Assembly: GCA_023408075.1 (NCBI GenBank) | Contig: JAEYKW010000030.1 | Location: 88,805 to 152,804, forward strand | DNA length: 64,000 nt | Direction: 5' to 3' | Origin: Bacillota bacterium | Lineage (GTDB): Bacteria; Bacillota; Clostridia; Christensenellales; SZUA-584 | Shown: positions 7,649-16,250 of the stretch, piece by piece | Position numbering within the stretch: position 1 is the first letter of the stretch | Layout of the letters: each line of letters opens with the position of its first letter | Made by a program: the position numbers and the translations under genes | Notes under the pieces: generated by a model | Database searches by the model: none | What the model saw: the letters and a program-made list of their open reading frames with translations, nothing else | Told to the model about the DNA's origin: nothing

Positions 7649-9211
7649 ATGCAGATTACATTTATGGGCGCAGCCAGATGCGTCACAGGGTCTTGTACGA
7701 TGGTCGAAACGGCGCAGCACAAGGTGCTGGTGGATTGCGGCATGCGGCAGGGGCGCGACGAGAAGACCGCACCGGTGAAGGACGGATTTGTTTTCGATCC
7801 GCGTGAGATTGATGCGGTTTTTCTGACTCACGCGCATATCGACCATTCGGGCCTGCTGCCGCTGCTCGTGAAGCAGGGGTTCACCGGCCCCATATACTGC
7901 ACCGGCGCGACCGCAAGGCTTTGCTCCATCATGTTCCCGGATGCGGGGCATATACAGGAGATGGAGACGGAATGGCAGAACAGAAAGCATCTGCGCGCGG
8001 GCAAAAGCCCCGTGGCACCGCTCTATACGGTGGAGGACGCCAAAAAGGCGGTCAAATATTTGCAACCGCTCAGCTATGAGGAAAGATATAAAGCTTTTGA
8101 CGAAATCGGCATGCGCTATGTGGATGCGGGGCATCTTTTGGGCTCGGCGTCTATCGAGCTGACAGTCACGGAAGACGGCAAGCAGACAAAGCTAGTGTTC
8201 TCGGGCGACATCGGCAACAAGGACAAGCCCATCATCAAGGACCCGCAGTATTTAAGTGAAGCGGATATCGTGTTTACCGAGAGCACCTACGGTGACCGCC
8301 TGCACGACAAGGTGAGGGACACGCGTACCCAACTCAAAGACGTGCTGATCCGTGCGCTCGCACGCGGCGGCAACATCGTGATTCCCACGTTTGCGGTGGG
8401 GCGCACGCAGGAGGTGCTGTACGATTTAAGCGTGCTGCTCGAGGAGGGTGGCGTGCCCGGTCTCGAGAACGTGCCGGTTTATATCGACAGCCCGCTCGGC
8501 ATCGCGGCGACGGAAATATTCGAGGAGAGCAGCAAGGATTATTACGACGAGGAAGCAATGGCGTTTAAAGCCGAAGGCATCAAGTTTTTCTCGTTTGAAA
8601 CGCTGCGCGTGGCCGAAACAGCGGATGAATCTAAAGAGATCAACTTTGACCCTAAGCAAAAGATCATCATCTCCTCAAGCGGCATGTGCGACGCGGGACG
8701 CATCAAGCATCATTTGAAGCACAACCTGTGGCGCAGCGATTCCACGGTGCTGTTCGTGGGATATCAGGCTGTCGGCACGCTGGGCCGCTCGATTGTGGAC
8801 GGCAGCAGCAAGGTGAAGATATTCGGCGAAGAGATTCAGGTGAAAGCCGCCGTTGAGCAGATCGAAGGCTTTTCGGGGCACGCGGATCAGGCAGGGCTGC
8901 TCGAATGGATAAGCCATTTCCCCCAGAGCGTGGCGCGCGTGTTCGTGATGCACGGTGAAGACGCGGTGACGGGCATTTATGCGGGTGAACTGCAAAAGCG
9001 CGGCTACAACGCGGTGGTCCCCGCCCTCTTTGATTCGTTTGACACGCAGAGCTTTGCCAAAACGCCGGGGACGATACAGCCAAAAGAAGTGCCGCAAAGC
9101 GATTTGGGCACGCTGCTTGCGCGTATCCGGCTGAGAATTGAAGCTGCCGACAGCGAGCGCGCAGCCAGAATGAAAGAGGACCTCGCCGTGCTGGCCGACA
9201 GATGGGAATAG
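7649..9211 (+). CDS. Metallo-beta-lactamase/beta-CASP RNase (CPSF-like, COG1236 type)
   Basis: A 520-aa predicted zinc-dependent endo/exoribonuclease. The N-terminal metallo-beta-lactamase half carries GAARCVTGSC, the metal motif HAHIDHSG at residues 61-68 and further ligands in DAGHLLGSASIEL and FSGDIGN. The beta-CASP domain follows (PTFAVGRTQEVLYDL, SSSGMCDAGRIKHHL). The C-terminal RMMBL segment contains the HADQ and VMHGE His residues. This is the bacterial homologue group of eukaryotic CPSF-73/Ysh1, distinct from RNase J by its length and GAARxVTGS beginning. An RNA-processing role is inferred from the family. GAACGGGGG precedes the ATG. The next gene starts 27 bases later, suggesting co-transcription. 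Confidence 0.92.
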   Translation: MQITFMGAARCVTGSCTMVETAQHKVLVDCGMRQGRDEKTAPVKDGFVFDPREIDAVFLTHAHIDHSGLLPLLVKQGFTGPIYCTGATARLCSIMFPDAGHIQEMETEWQNRKHLRAGKSPVAPLYTVEDAKKAVKYLQPLSYEERYKAFDEIGMRYVDAGHLLGSASIELTVTEDGKQTKLVFSGDIGNKDKPIIKDPQYLSEADIVFTESTYGDRLHDKVRDTRTQLKDVLIRALARGGNIVIPTFAVGRTQEVLYDLSVLLEEGGVPGLENVPVYIDSPLGIAATEIFEESSKDYYDEEAMAFKAEGIKFFSFETLRVAETADESKEINFDPKQKIIISSSGMCDAGRIKHHLKHNLWRSDSTVLFVGYQAVGTLGRSIVDGSSKVKIFGEEIQVKAAVEQIEGFSGHADQAGLLEWISHFPQSVARVFVMHGEDAVTGIYAGELQKRGYNAVVPALFDSFDTQSFAKTPGTIQPKEVPQSDLGTLLARIRLRIEAADSERAARMKEDLAVLADRWE

Positions 9212-9238
9212 CCGATTATCCGTTATCAGGAGTGGTAT

Positions 9239-10759
9239 ATGGGTAAATTGATACATATGAAAACAAGAAGAGGCGGCTCGGCGGGGCGGCGGTACCCTTC
9301 AAGGCGTCCCGTTTCCAGAACGCCCGGCAACAGGCGAATGGCCCGTCCGGCTGCTTTCTTGGCTTTTTTGAAGCGGTATTATAAGATTGCCGCCATTGCG
9401 GCGGGCGCGCTGGCCGTTGTCATTGTCGGCCTTGTTCTGCTGCTTGGCAGCGTGAAGACTCAAACGGTGGCGGAGCAGCCTGCGGCCCAGCCCACGCTGA
9501 CGCCGCCTCCCGCCGAAGAGACATACGACTATTCCGATGTGGATGCGGAGACGCTTGCGGGCCTCGCGGGCACGGACGAGGACCTGTTCTCAGACGAGCA
9601 GGAAATGGCCGAAGCGCTGTTTGAGGAGGAGGGCATCCGTATCGGCGTCACGGTGGGCAGCATATCATCGCTCGAGCAGGAATTCATTTTGAACAGGCTT
9701 GAGCAGGCTTCCAATGCGGCGGAAACGGACAAAACCATATACGAAACCTATTACTGCAATGCAAACGGCAGCGATAACCAACAGCTGCAGGACATAAGAA
9801 GCCTTATTAAAAACGAGGTGGATGTGATCATCGTCGGCTTCACCGATGCGCAGAGCTTTCAAATGATAGCCATGATGGCACAAAACGAAGGCATTCCCGT
9901 GGTGGCATTCGACGCGCCGGCAGACAGCGGTTATGCGATCAATGTGGTTTCGGATCAGACAGCGTGGGGCAACGGGTACGGCAAGTTCGCGGCGGATAAT
10001 CTGGCAGAGGGGACCGTGGTGCAGGTGCTCGGCAAACCGGACGATGCGGTGGATGCGCAGCGTGCGGCAGCCATCAGCGCGGCGCTGGCTGCCAATACGG
10101 GGCTCACAGCCGAAACGCCGCTTTACGCGGAGTGGGATAAGAAAAAAGCCAAGGAAGCAATGGCAGAATACTTAAAGCACAGCAAAGCGGATATTGTGAT
10201 TACCGAAGAAGGCATGGCCGAGGGCATACTCGATGCGTTCGTGGAAAAGGGCGTGCTTCCCAAGGTGATGTGCGGCGACGCGACGGCAGGCTTTATCAAA
10301 AAGTGGTACGCGCTGAAAAACGGCGGCATCGACGTGACGCCGCCGCCCGAGGACGACGGCAAAAAGAAGAACGACGAAACGCCCACGCCCACGCCGCCGC
10401 CCGTGATGTTCACGGCACAGCCCGGCGAATTCATCGTCTATGCGCAGCCCGCGCCGTCGGGCGTCGGCGCAGCGGCCTTTGATATCGCGGTGGAGATTGC
10501 CAAAGGCAGAACATTGATTGCGCAGGGGCAGCCGTTCATCTATACGGTCGGCACGGTGATCACGGAAGCCAATCTTGCGCAGTTTTATGAGCTCGTCAAG
10601 GACCAGGACGATACCTATGTCGTCAGCGACCGGCTCACGGACGAGTTGCTCAATACGCTGCTGAACCCGCTCGAGCAGCAGCCCGAAACCACACCCGCCG
10701 ATGTGCCGTCAGCCACACAGTTGGTGCTGTCATCTCCTGCAAAGGAGGCCGGGCAATGA
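9239..10759 (+). CDS. Membrane-tethered sugar-binding-protein-like protein (Peripla_BP_4)
   Basis: 506 aa. A basic N-terminal tail (residues 1-48, many Arg) is followed by one transmembrane helix (about 50-71) and a Pro/Glu-rich linker. A type I periplasmic-binding fold of the LacI/RbsB kind then runs to the end (IRIGVTVGSISSLEQEFI, VDVIIVGFTDAQSFQ, GIPVVAFDAPADSG). Unusually, a low-complexity stretch rich in Pro, Thr, Lys and Glu (about residues 361-395, including ETPTPTPPPV) interrupts the domain. No ABC transporter subunits are nearby, so it may be a sensor or scaffold rather than a transport component. It overlaps the next gene by ATGA and so is translationally coupled to it. Confidence 0.75.
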   Translation: MGKLIHMKTRRGGSAGRRYPSRRPVSRTPGNRRMARPAAFLAFLKRYYKIAAIAAGALAVVIVGLVLLLGSVKTQTVAEQPAAQPTLTPPPAEETYDYSDVDAETLAGLAGTDEDLFSDEQEMAEALFEEEGIRIGVTVGSISSLEQEFILNRLEQASNAAETDKTIYETYYCNANGSDNQQLQDIRSLIKNEVDVIIVGFTDAQSFQMIAMMAQNEGIPVVAFDAPADSGYAINVVSDQTAWGNGYGKFAADNLAEGTVVQVLGKPDDAVDAQRAAAISAALAANTGLTAETPLYAEWDKKKAKEAMAEYLKHSKADIVITEEGMAEGILDAFVEKGVLPKVMCGDATAGFIKKWYALKNGGIDVTPPPEDDGKKKNDETPTPTPPPVMFTAQPGEFIVYAQPAPSGVGAAAFDIAVEIAKGRTLIAQGQPFIYTVGTVITEANLAQFYELVKDQDDTYVVSDRLTDELLNTLLNPLEQQPETTPADVPSATQLVLSSPAKEAGQ

Positions 10760-11367
10760 CCATCGACATCACGCTGCCCATGAGGCACGGCATGGTGCAT
10801 TATCCGGGCGACCCGGAAATCATATTTGAGTCGGTGCTCGATATCCGCAGCGGCGGGCCGGTGAACCTGCAGCGGTTGAGCCTCGGGTCTCATTCGGGAA
10901 CGCATGTGGATGCGCCGTATCATGTGCTGCCGGACGGCAAAAAGATCGGCAGCCTGCCCGTGGATTATTTCATCGGCAGGGCAAGAGTGTTCGCGTTTGA
11001 CAGCGATATACATGCGGAACAGATTCAGGGGCTTCATATCGAAGCGGATGACATCGTGCTGTTTAAAACGCCAAGCGGCGCAAAGCTTGGTGAGGTGTAC
11101 GACCCGGATCATGTGAATGTGCTGCCGTGCGCGGCGCGGTTTCTCGCGGATACCCGCGTGCGCGCGGTCGGTATCGACTGCCTGTCGATCGAAAACAACC
11201 CCGCGCTGGAGACGCACCGCATATTGCTGGGGTCAGGCATCCCGATCATCGAGGGGCTCGATTTGCGCAAGGCGGAGCCGGGCGACTACCATATGACGGC
11301 GATGCTGATGCGCCTTGAAGACAGTGACGGCGCACCGCTTCGCGCGATGCTCGAAAAATACGAATAA
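10756..11367 (+). CDS. Cyclase family hydrolase (kynurenine formamidase-like)
   Basis: A 203-aa metal-dependent hydrolase of the cyclase family (PF04199), which includes bacterial KynB arylformamidases and isatin hydrolases. The diagnostic HSGTHVDAPYH motif spans residues 46-56 and supplies the metal ligands and catalytic base. Later elements AVGIDCLSIEN and IIEGLDLRKAEPGDY are also typical. The length agrees with KynB. No other tryptophan-degradation genes are nearby, so the substrate remains open. The ATG overlaps the stop of the preceding gene, and AAGGAGG lies within that gene's end. Confidence 0.88.
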   Translation: MTIDITLPMRHGMVHYPGDPEIIFESVLDIRSGGPVNLQRLSLGSHSGTHVDAPYHVLPDGKKIGSLPVDYFIGRARVFAFDSDIHAEQIQGLHIEADDIVLFKTPSGAKLGEVYDPDHVNVLPCAARFLADTRVRAVGIDCLSIENNPALETHRILLGSGIPIIEGLDLRKAEPGDYHMTAMLMRLEDSDGAPLRAMLEKYE

Positions 11368-11449
11368 TCTACTTGAAGTAAAGGGGCATCTTGAGTTTTG
11401 ACAGCAATGCTCTTTTTTGTTGGATTTTTGTGACCAGAGGTGGATGTCG

Positions 11450-12772
11450 ATGAAAATCAAGAAGATTCTTTTGTTATCCATAGCCGGTATGTTACTTTTC
11501 ATCACCGCTTGCGGACAAGCGGAAATACGAAAGGAGCAATCCATGGCTCAGACACAACCGATGAAAACGCAAGAGCAGAGCCCGTCGTATAACGGCACAT
11601 ACAAGGTCGTCGCGCAGGCCCTCGATTGGGGTGCGGCGGCAATCAAAGCGGTTGTCAAGCTTGATGCCGCAATAACAGCTTCGGATATGTGCCGCTTTCG
11701 CGTCACTGAGTCGAATAAAAGTGGGGCTGTCGGCGAGCGCGATATCACCGGCGTGTATCTTTGCGACAAAAACGGAAATAAGATCGATGGGAGCTCACGG
11801 TACTTGGCTATTGAGATGAGCGTTGATCCGTCACACGGCGGGTTGCTTTATTACGATCGCCGCCGTCTCATGAATGTGTGGGATGAAGACTACCGGTTGA
11901 ATATAGAGCCGGTCGATCCGGAAAACGATATGCTCAAGAACTTGACAGTTGATCCGAAATATACGGAAAAGCTCATGCCGCAGGCCGATGTGTTCAGCAA
12001 GACGGAGTTTTCTTATCAGGGGACAACCATGAAGTATGCGCTGTACGCGCCTGATCCTGACGGCAAGAAGAAACCGCTCGTGGTCTGGCTGCACGGCCAG
12101 GGCGAGGGGGGAGACGATGTCACCATCACCCTGCTCGGAAGCAAAGTCACCGCGCTCGCAGCGGACGACATACAGGGGATACTTGGCGGCGCTTATGTGC
12201 TTGTGCCGCAGTGCCCGACTTACTGGACGGTGAATGCCGGGGACACCTCCCATTTCGGCATGAGGCCCGACGGCACAAGCGATTTCGAAGAGCCGCTTCT
12301 CGCGCTGATCAACGGGGTTGTGGGTGGCAACGAAGACATAGACGCGGACAGAATATACATCGGAGGCTGCTCGATGGGCGGCTATATGACGGTGCTGATG
12401 GCCAAAAACCATCCCGACCTTTTTGCTGCCGCTTTCCCCGTCTGCGAATTCTATGAAGACAGGTTATTAACCGATGATGATATCAAAGCCCTGACTGATG
12501 TGCCGCTCTGGTTCGCATACTGCACGGCGGATGAAAGCGTGCCGCCCCGGTATCATTCGGAAGCGACAATAGAAAGGCTAAGGGAAGCGGGTGCAGGCAA
12601 TCTGCATGCGTCGGTGTTTGAGGATGTTCACGACACGACGGGGGAGTACACAAACAAAGACGGAACGCCATACATTTATAATGCGCACTTCGTGTGGATA
12701 TACGTTTATAACAACGAGTGCGTTGAGGGAGATTTGAATCTGTGGGAATGGCTGGCGCTGCAGCATAAGTAA
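11450..12772 (+). CDS. Lipoprotein esterase/peptidase of the alpha/beta-hydrolase fold (COG4099-like)
   Basis: 440 aa from ATG 11450, which has GAGGTGG six bases ahead; longer starts at 11417 and 11444 lack this spacing. A signal peptide ends in the lipobox FITAC (Cys21), so the protein should be lipid-anchored outside the membrane. Residues of about 45-160 form an Ig-like domain commonly found before such esterases. The catalytic domain follows with the oxyanion-type VVWLHGQGEGG and the nucleophile elbow GGCSMGG, Ser at about residue 308. Candidate acid and base residues are in TADESVPP and the final VHDTT/NAHFVW part. Annotated relatives are called phospholipase/carboxylesterase or predicted peptidase; substrate unknown. 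Confidence 0.8.
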   Translation: MKIKKILLLSIAGMLLFITACGQAEIRKEQSMAQTQPMKTQEQSPSYNGTYKVVAQALDWGAAAIKAVVKLDAAITASDMCRFRVTESNKSGAVGERDITGVYLCDKNGNKIDGSSRYLAIEMSVDPSHGGLLYYDRRRLMNVWDEDYRLNIEPVDPENDMLKNLTVDPKYTEKLMPQADVFSKTEFSYQGTTMKYALYAPDPDGKKKPLVVWLHGQGEGGDDVTITLLGSKVTALAADDIQGILGGAYVLVPQCPTYWTVNAGDTSHFGMRPDGTSDFEEPLLALINGVVGGNEDIDADRIYIGGCSMGGYMTVLMAKNHPDLFAAAFPVCEFYEDRLLTDDDIKALTDVPLWFAYCTADESVPPRYHSEATIERLREAGAGNLHASVFEDVHDTTGEYTNKDGTPYIYNAHFVWIYVYNNECVEGDLNLWEWLALQHK

Positions 12773-13160
12773 GCGGTCAAAGACCGGCTGAGTGAAAAGA
12801 AACTTGAATCGGAAACCATAAAGGAGCGCCGCCGCTTCTTGGGCTGCTGACAAAGTCACAAGTGTCACTGATATGCAAAGCAACCAATTCGGTCATTCAG
12901 TCCACTCCGTAGTGGGGAATGAAGCGACGTGACCACACCGGTTTTCATCAAACTGCGGAGCGAATACGCTCCATAAAAGTGTAAAAACCTTATTTGTCGC
13001 GGCCCCTCTGACGACGGTCCTTTTTGGTGGATGGAGGGCTGTCACCAGATGACCGGGGGAGAGAAAATAATATCGGGTTAGATCACTCTCTCCGGCACGT
13101 CGCACCCGCCCCATCCCTTCGTGATAGTCACGTGAGAGGCTCTTTAGATTTTATCGACAG
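12773..13160. repeat. Intergenic repeat-rich region
   Basis: No gene is supported. At about 12841-12870 the sequence CTGCTGACAAAGTCACAAG plus TGTCACT matches the 5' end of the dispersed element at 25.36 and 55.33 kb. At 12979-13020 GTGTAAAAACCTTATTTGTC and CCCCTCTG match a second motif found near 42.63 kb. The part 13027-13060 (GGAGGGCTGTCACCAGATGA, CCGGGGGAG) belongs to the CTCCCTC-type repeat group. Confidence 0.5.
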
Positions 13161-13161
13161 C

Positions 13162-13187
13162 AAAAAAGGAGCGGAGCCGCTCCTTTT
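13162..13187 (-). terminator. Terminator of the bacteriohemerythrin operon
   Basis: Read on the minus strand, AAAAGGAGCGG pairs perfectly with CCGCTCCTTTT around a two-base turn and is followed by a T run (the A run at 13162-13167). It lies just past the stop of the first hemerythrin. Confidence 0.9.
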
Positions 13188-13204
13188 CAACATTCAGCCG
13201 CTGA

Positions 13205-13600
13205 TTATTTCGCCATCACATGCGCGCCGAGCCCTTTGTCCACCTTTTTGATGTGCAGCGTGAGCCACGACACAAGCGTGGAGCCGACCACCGCCGCGGT
13301 GGCGACCGTGAAACCGATGGTTTCGATATCGCTTCTGATCTTTTTTATGTCCGCAATGAAATCCGTGTGCATTTTCTTATGCTCTCTGTAAAGCGGATAA
13401 CCACTGCTTAACTGGAGCTTCTCTTCCTCGCTGAAATGCTTAACCACATATTCCTCAAGGAACGCAAGCATTTCGAGAACTTTCTGCTGCTTGTCGTTGT
13501 GGCTCATCGAATCGAAAAACGCGTTCATACGGGCAATCAACTCTTTGTGCTGCTCGTCGATCATATCAACACCAACTCTTAAATCCTGTGTCCATTCCAT
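13205..13600 (-). CDS. Bacteriohemerythrin (second gene of tandem pair)
   Basis: A 131-aa diiron oxygen-binding protein. All seven iron ligands of the hemerythrin family are present: His18, His55, Glu59, His74, His78, His116 and Asp121 (motifs DEQHKEL, HFSEEE, HKKMH, LHIKKVD). Bacteriohemerythrins store or deliver O2 or bind NO in the cytoplasm. The start at 13600 (MEWTQDLRVG) is preferred over a 30-residue longer frame because GAGGAGG lies upstream and the paralogue begins identically. It starts 16 bases after its paralogue, so they form an operon, closed by a strong terminator. Between ligands 5 and 6 there is a hydrophobic stretch (TVATAAVVGSTLVSWLTL), normal for the third and fourth helices. 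Confidence 0.93.
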   Translation of the reverse strand: MEWTQDLRVGVDMIDEQHKELIARMNAFFDSMSHNDKQQKVLEMLAFLEEYVVKHFSEEEKLQLSSGYPLYREHKKMHTDFIADIKKIRSDIETIGFTVATAAVVGSTLVSWLTLHIKKVDKGLGAHVMAK

Positions 13601-13616
13601 ATGGCTTCTGTCCTCC

Positions 13617-14018
13617 TCAGTTTTGCTTTGAACGGATATACATGCCGACTTCTTTGTCCGCTTTTCTGATGTGCAGCGTGAGCCAGGCAATCAGCGTGCT
13701 CGATATCAAAGAGCCGGTGGCTACGGTAAACCCGTTGTTTTCAAGGTCCGTACGCATCTTCGTCACATCGTCGATAAACTCCTTGTGCAGCTGGCGGTGC
13801 TCCGCAAGCTTGGGATAGCCGCTGCTCATTTGCAGCCTTTCCTCATCGCGAAAATGGGTGACCACATAGTCCGCCAGAAAATCGAGCATCTTGAAAATTT
13901 CCTGCTCTTTGCTGCTGCTTTTCATCGCATCAAAAAAGCCGTTCATGCGAGAGATCAGCTCTTTGTGCTGGTCGTCAATCTCCTTCACACCAACCGACAG
14001 ATCCTGCGTCCATTCCAA
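13617..14018 (-). CDS. Bacteriohemerythrin (first gene of tandem pair)
   Basis: A 133-aa paralogue of the next gene with the same seven diiron ligands (His18, His55, Glu59, His74, His78, His116, Asp121). The start is a TTG at 14018: it has AAGGGGGA seven bases upstream and yields MEWTQDLSVG, aligning with the ATG-started paralogue; an ATG at 14087 would add 23 residues of non-coding look. The two proteins differ across their length, so the duplication is not recent. A Fur-box-like sequence is found at 14047-14061. Likely role: O2 or NO binding in a microaerobic or anaerobic cell. Confidence 0.92.
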   Translation of the reverse strand: MEWTQDLSVGVKEIDDQHKELISRMNGFFDAMKSSSKEQEIFKMLDFLADYVVTHFRDEERLQMSSGYPKLAEHRQLHKEFIDDVTKMRTDLENNGFTVATGSLISSTLIAWLTLHIRKADKEVGMYIRSKQN

Positions 14019-14046
14019 TTGACTGTCCCCCTTTTTAGAAGTATAT

Positions 14047-14061
14047 ATATAATCATTATCG
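14047..14061 (-). promoter_or_regulatory. Possible Fur-type iron box upstream of the hemerythrins
   Basis: On the minus strand CGATAATGATTATAT matches the 7-1-7 Fur pattern TGATAAT-N-ATTATCA at 11 of 14 positions. It lies about 30 bases ahead of the TTG start. Control by iron would make sense for an iron protein but is inferred only. Confidence 0.35.
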
Positions 14062-14183
14062 TAATAGTAGGGTATATGGCTTAGCAAAAATCTTTGGTTT
14101 ATATAAAATTATTTTCTGTATGTGGTTCATTCTGATATAATTTAGGAGAAACATAGCAAAACGATATTGAAAGGGACTCATAT

Positions 14184-14708
14184 ATGAAAAAAAGCGCAGT
14201 GTTGATTTTGATTCTTTACCTGCTTGTTATCTTTTCGGGCTGTGGGAGGTCAGCCGCCGATCAAGAAGGAATGTTAAAAATTATCGCGGAAGAAAACGGC
14301 GTTTCCGAGGGGCTATCGGTGCAGGCTGCCGGAACGGTTGAGCTCGGTGATGCCGTACTGATGTGCGCTGCGGCAGGAGACGATAGTCAGGGGCGCAAAT
14401 ATTTCGCGGCTGAATTCAATCATAAGGCAAACCAATATGAATTTGTACACAGCTATAAGCTGGCGGAACGCGGTGCGGATATGTTCAGCCTGATATGGGC
14501 CGATGGGTATGTGTTTTTAAGCAACAACGAAGCCAGCAAGAGCCTGCAAATCCGTTATCCGAACGGTGAAAAGGATGATGAGCTGATTGCCATAGACAGC
14601 ATACCCTTTGTGTATTATTTGGATTTAAGTGAAACGAACCCGGATAATGCTGAAAACACCTTTGAATATTATTTTCTGAACGAGAAAGGCGAAGCGATTT
14701 CGCAATAA
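14184..14708 (+). CDS. Putative lipoprotein of unknown function
   Basis: 174 aa with a lipoprotein signal peptide (MKKSAVLILILYLLVIFSGC; lipobox FSGC at residues 17-20). The mature part holds mixed strands and helices (LSVQAAGTVELGDAVLMCAA, YFAAEFNHKANQYEFVHSYK) and no motif I recognise. AAAGGGAC precedes the ATG. It is divergent from the hemerythrin operon and ends 66 bases before the ArsC-like gene, so it could share a transcript with it. Confidence 0.7.
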   Translation: MKKSAVLILILYLLVIFSGCGRSAADQEGMLKIIAEENGVSEGLSVQAAGTVELGDAVLMCAAAGDDSQGRKYFAAEFNHKANQYEFVHSYKLAERGADMFSLIWADGYVFLSNNEASKSLQIRYPNGEKDDELIAIDSIPFVYYLDLSETNPDNAENTFEYYFLNEKGEAISQ

Positions 14709-14774
14709 GATATTTACCTGCTGTCAGCAGATTTATAATGGCTTTTCCAGACAATTGAAAGAGAGAGAGCAAAT

Positions 14775-15134
14775 ATGACGATTCAATTCATCTGCTATCC
14801 GCGCTGCACGACATGCGCAAAGGCGCGGCAATGGCTAGAGGGAAGCGGCATTGCCTATAACATGCGCGATATCAAAGAGCAAAATCCAAGCGAAACCGAG
14901 CTAAAAAGCTGGATTAAAAAGAGCGGCTTGCCGCTGCGGCGTTTTTTCAACACGAGCGGTCTGCAGTACGGTGCGCTGTCGCTGGCTGACCGGCTCGATG
15001 CGATGAGCGACGAAGAAAAGATTGCGCTGCTCGCCACGGACGGCATGCTGGTGAAGCGGCCGATACTCGTCGCGGGAGAAACAGTGCTCGTCGGGTTTAA
15101 AGAGGATGTGTGGAAAGTGGCGCTTGGCGTTTAA
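14775..15134 (+). CDS. ArsC/Spx-family thioredoxin-fold reductase-like protein
   Basis: 119 aa of the ArsC family (PF03960). The N-terminal CTTC (Cys11, Cys14) occupies the thioredoxin-fold redox position. The family hallmarks DIKEQNPSETELKSW, FNTSG and LVKRPILV are all present, the Arg-Pro being the cis-Pro region. The CxxC places it with Spx/YffB-like members rather than the classical single-Cys arsenate reductases, but it lacks features needed to call it Spx, and no arsenic genes are nearby. Role: disulfide or stress-related reductase or RNA polymerase-binding regulator, unresolved. The start has GAGAGAGAG upstream. Confidence 0.85.
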   Translation: MTIQFICYPRCTTCAKARQWLEGSGIAYNMRDIKEQNPSETELKSWIKKSGLPLRRFFNTSGLQYGALSLADRLDAMSDEEKIALLATDGMLVKRPILVAGETVLVGFKEDVWKVALGV

Positions 15135-15383
15135 CGCGCCCGGATTTCGGCTTATCCTGCTGCAATCTGCCGCAGTGCCAAAGCCATCAAAACATTTTCT
15201 TGTTACGCTGTGCGTGAAGCCCTGCGCAGCAGGACGGATTTGTTGGAGAGAAACTCACAAAGGACTATTCGACCCCTTGCAGATTCAGACCGCACGATAG
15301 CCGCCCACAACAATCATAGCGCTGTGAGGGCGGCCATTCTTCCGTCGGTCCATCTGCGCGCGATCAATGGAATAGAGCGTTTG
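15135..15383. other. Gap of about 250 bases without a supported gene
   Basis: It lies between two convergent genes. Frames here are shadows of the DUF2812 gene or short and unsupported. No tRNA or strong terminator was recognised. Confidence 0.4.
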
Positions 15384-15908
15384 CTATTTGTCGATGTTCT
15401 TGCGCATTTTAAGCAACGCTGCGCCCATCAGGCTGGTGAGCACAAACGAAAACGCGGCCATGAGGCCAAAATCAAGGCGATCCTCAGTATGCGTAAATAT
15501 AAACGCGCCGAGGCTCGCGAGTGCGCAGACGAGAAACATGAAGAACGCAACCGAAGCCGCGCCGATAAAGCGCTTGTTGCGGTCTTGGCGGCTCGATGCG
15601 TCGCTGAAGGATTCCGGGCGCTCGCCCGTATATTCGCGCCGCCAGACCATCATGCTTGCCATCTGCCCGACAAACTCCCAGCCGAACTCTTCATACATCT
15701 GCCGGTACTCCTTCTTGGGGAACGGCTGCATATCCGCCACATACCGGTATTTTTTAGGCTCGCCTTCGCGAAAGCGCATCGCGATGCTGTTCCACTGGCC
15801 GACCTTAACCGGGTGCCAGCCCTGCGCGGCGAGCTGTTCAAACCACTGCTCGTAGTCTGCGGGCACCACGAAATGAAATGCCGACAGCCAATACGTTTTC
15901 GTTTTCAT
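15384..15908 (-). CDS. DUF2812 membrane protein
   Basis: 174 aa. The N-terminal half (AFHFVVPADYEQWFEQLAAQGWHPVK, then KKYRYVADMQPFPKKEY, then EEFGWEFVGQMASMMVWRR) is a clear DUF2812 domain, and two transmembrane helices follow (about residues 116-138 and 148-166). In Bacillota, DUF2812 genes are habitually placed behind a PadR repressor, as here: the ATG overlaps the PadR stop (ATGA). Function unknown, presumed membrane-stress or transport-related. GGAGGAATTGTT precedes the start. Confidence 0.88.
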   Translation of the reverse strand: MKTKTYWLSAFHFVVPADYEQWFEQLAAQGWHPVKVGQWNSIAMRFREGEPKKYRYVADMQPFPKKEYRQMYEEFGWEFVGQMASMMVWRREYTGERPESFSDASSRQDRNKRFIGAASVAFFMFLVCALASLGAFIFTHTEDRLDFGLMAAFSFVLTSLMGAALLKMRKNIDK

Positions 15909-16222
15909 AACAATTCCTCCAAATGATGATAAACTTCTTTGATTCGTGCCGCTTCTTCGCGCAGTATGCTGCTGCCGAGCGGCGTGATGAGGTAGTATTT
16001 CTTTCTGTCCTCTTCGCGCTGCGCTTGAATCAAGCCGTCCGGCTCGAGCTTGCCGATGCTTTGATAAATTGTTCCCGCACCGAGCACGATGCGCCCGCCG
16101 GTCAGCTCTTTGACATGCTGCATGATGCCGTAGCCGTGGCGCTCCTCGCGCAGCGAGAGCAGTATATAAAGCATGGTTTCGCTCATCGGTATATAGCGGC
16201 TTCTGACTTTTGCAATATCCAT
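15905..16222 (-). CDS. PadR-family transcriptional repressor
   Basis: A 105-aa winged-helix regulator. PadR landmarks are ETMLYILLSLREERHGYGIMQHV, GRIVLGAGTIYQSIGKLEPDGLI and the wing KKYYLITPLGSSIL; the C-terminal helix is short, as in the PadR-s2 subgroup with LmrR. ATG 16222 is taken because AGGAGG ends six bases upstream; GTG 16228 lies inside that site. It is translationally coupled to DUF2812. Two inverted repeats at its promoter suggest autorepression. Confidence 0.92.
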   Translation of the reverse strand: MDIAKVRSRYIPMSETMLYILLSLREERHGYGIMQHVKELTGGRIVLGAGTIYQSIGKLEPDGLIQAQREEDRKKYYLITPLGSSILREEAARIKEVYHHLEELL

Positions 16223-16250
16223 AGACACCTCCTATATCACGTTGAAATGC

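Noticed and set aside
7431..7806. Two plus-strand frames of about 95-115 codons before the nuclease gene
   Set aside because: They overlap the nuclease start region and its promoter and contain repeat-derived sequence; no family resemblance.
14775..15134. Arsenate reductase
   Set aside because: ArsC-family fold with CxxC and no arsenic genes nearby; the name would overstate the evidence.
15210..15926. Plus-strand frame of 238 codons
   Set aside because: Antisense to the DUF2812 gene, which has a coupled PadR start and clear domain pattern.
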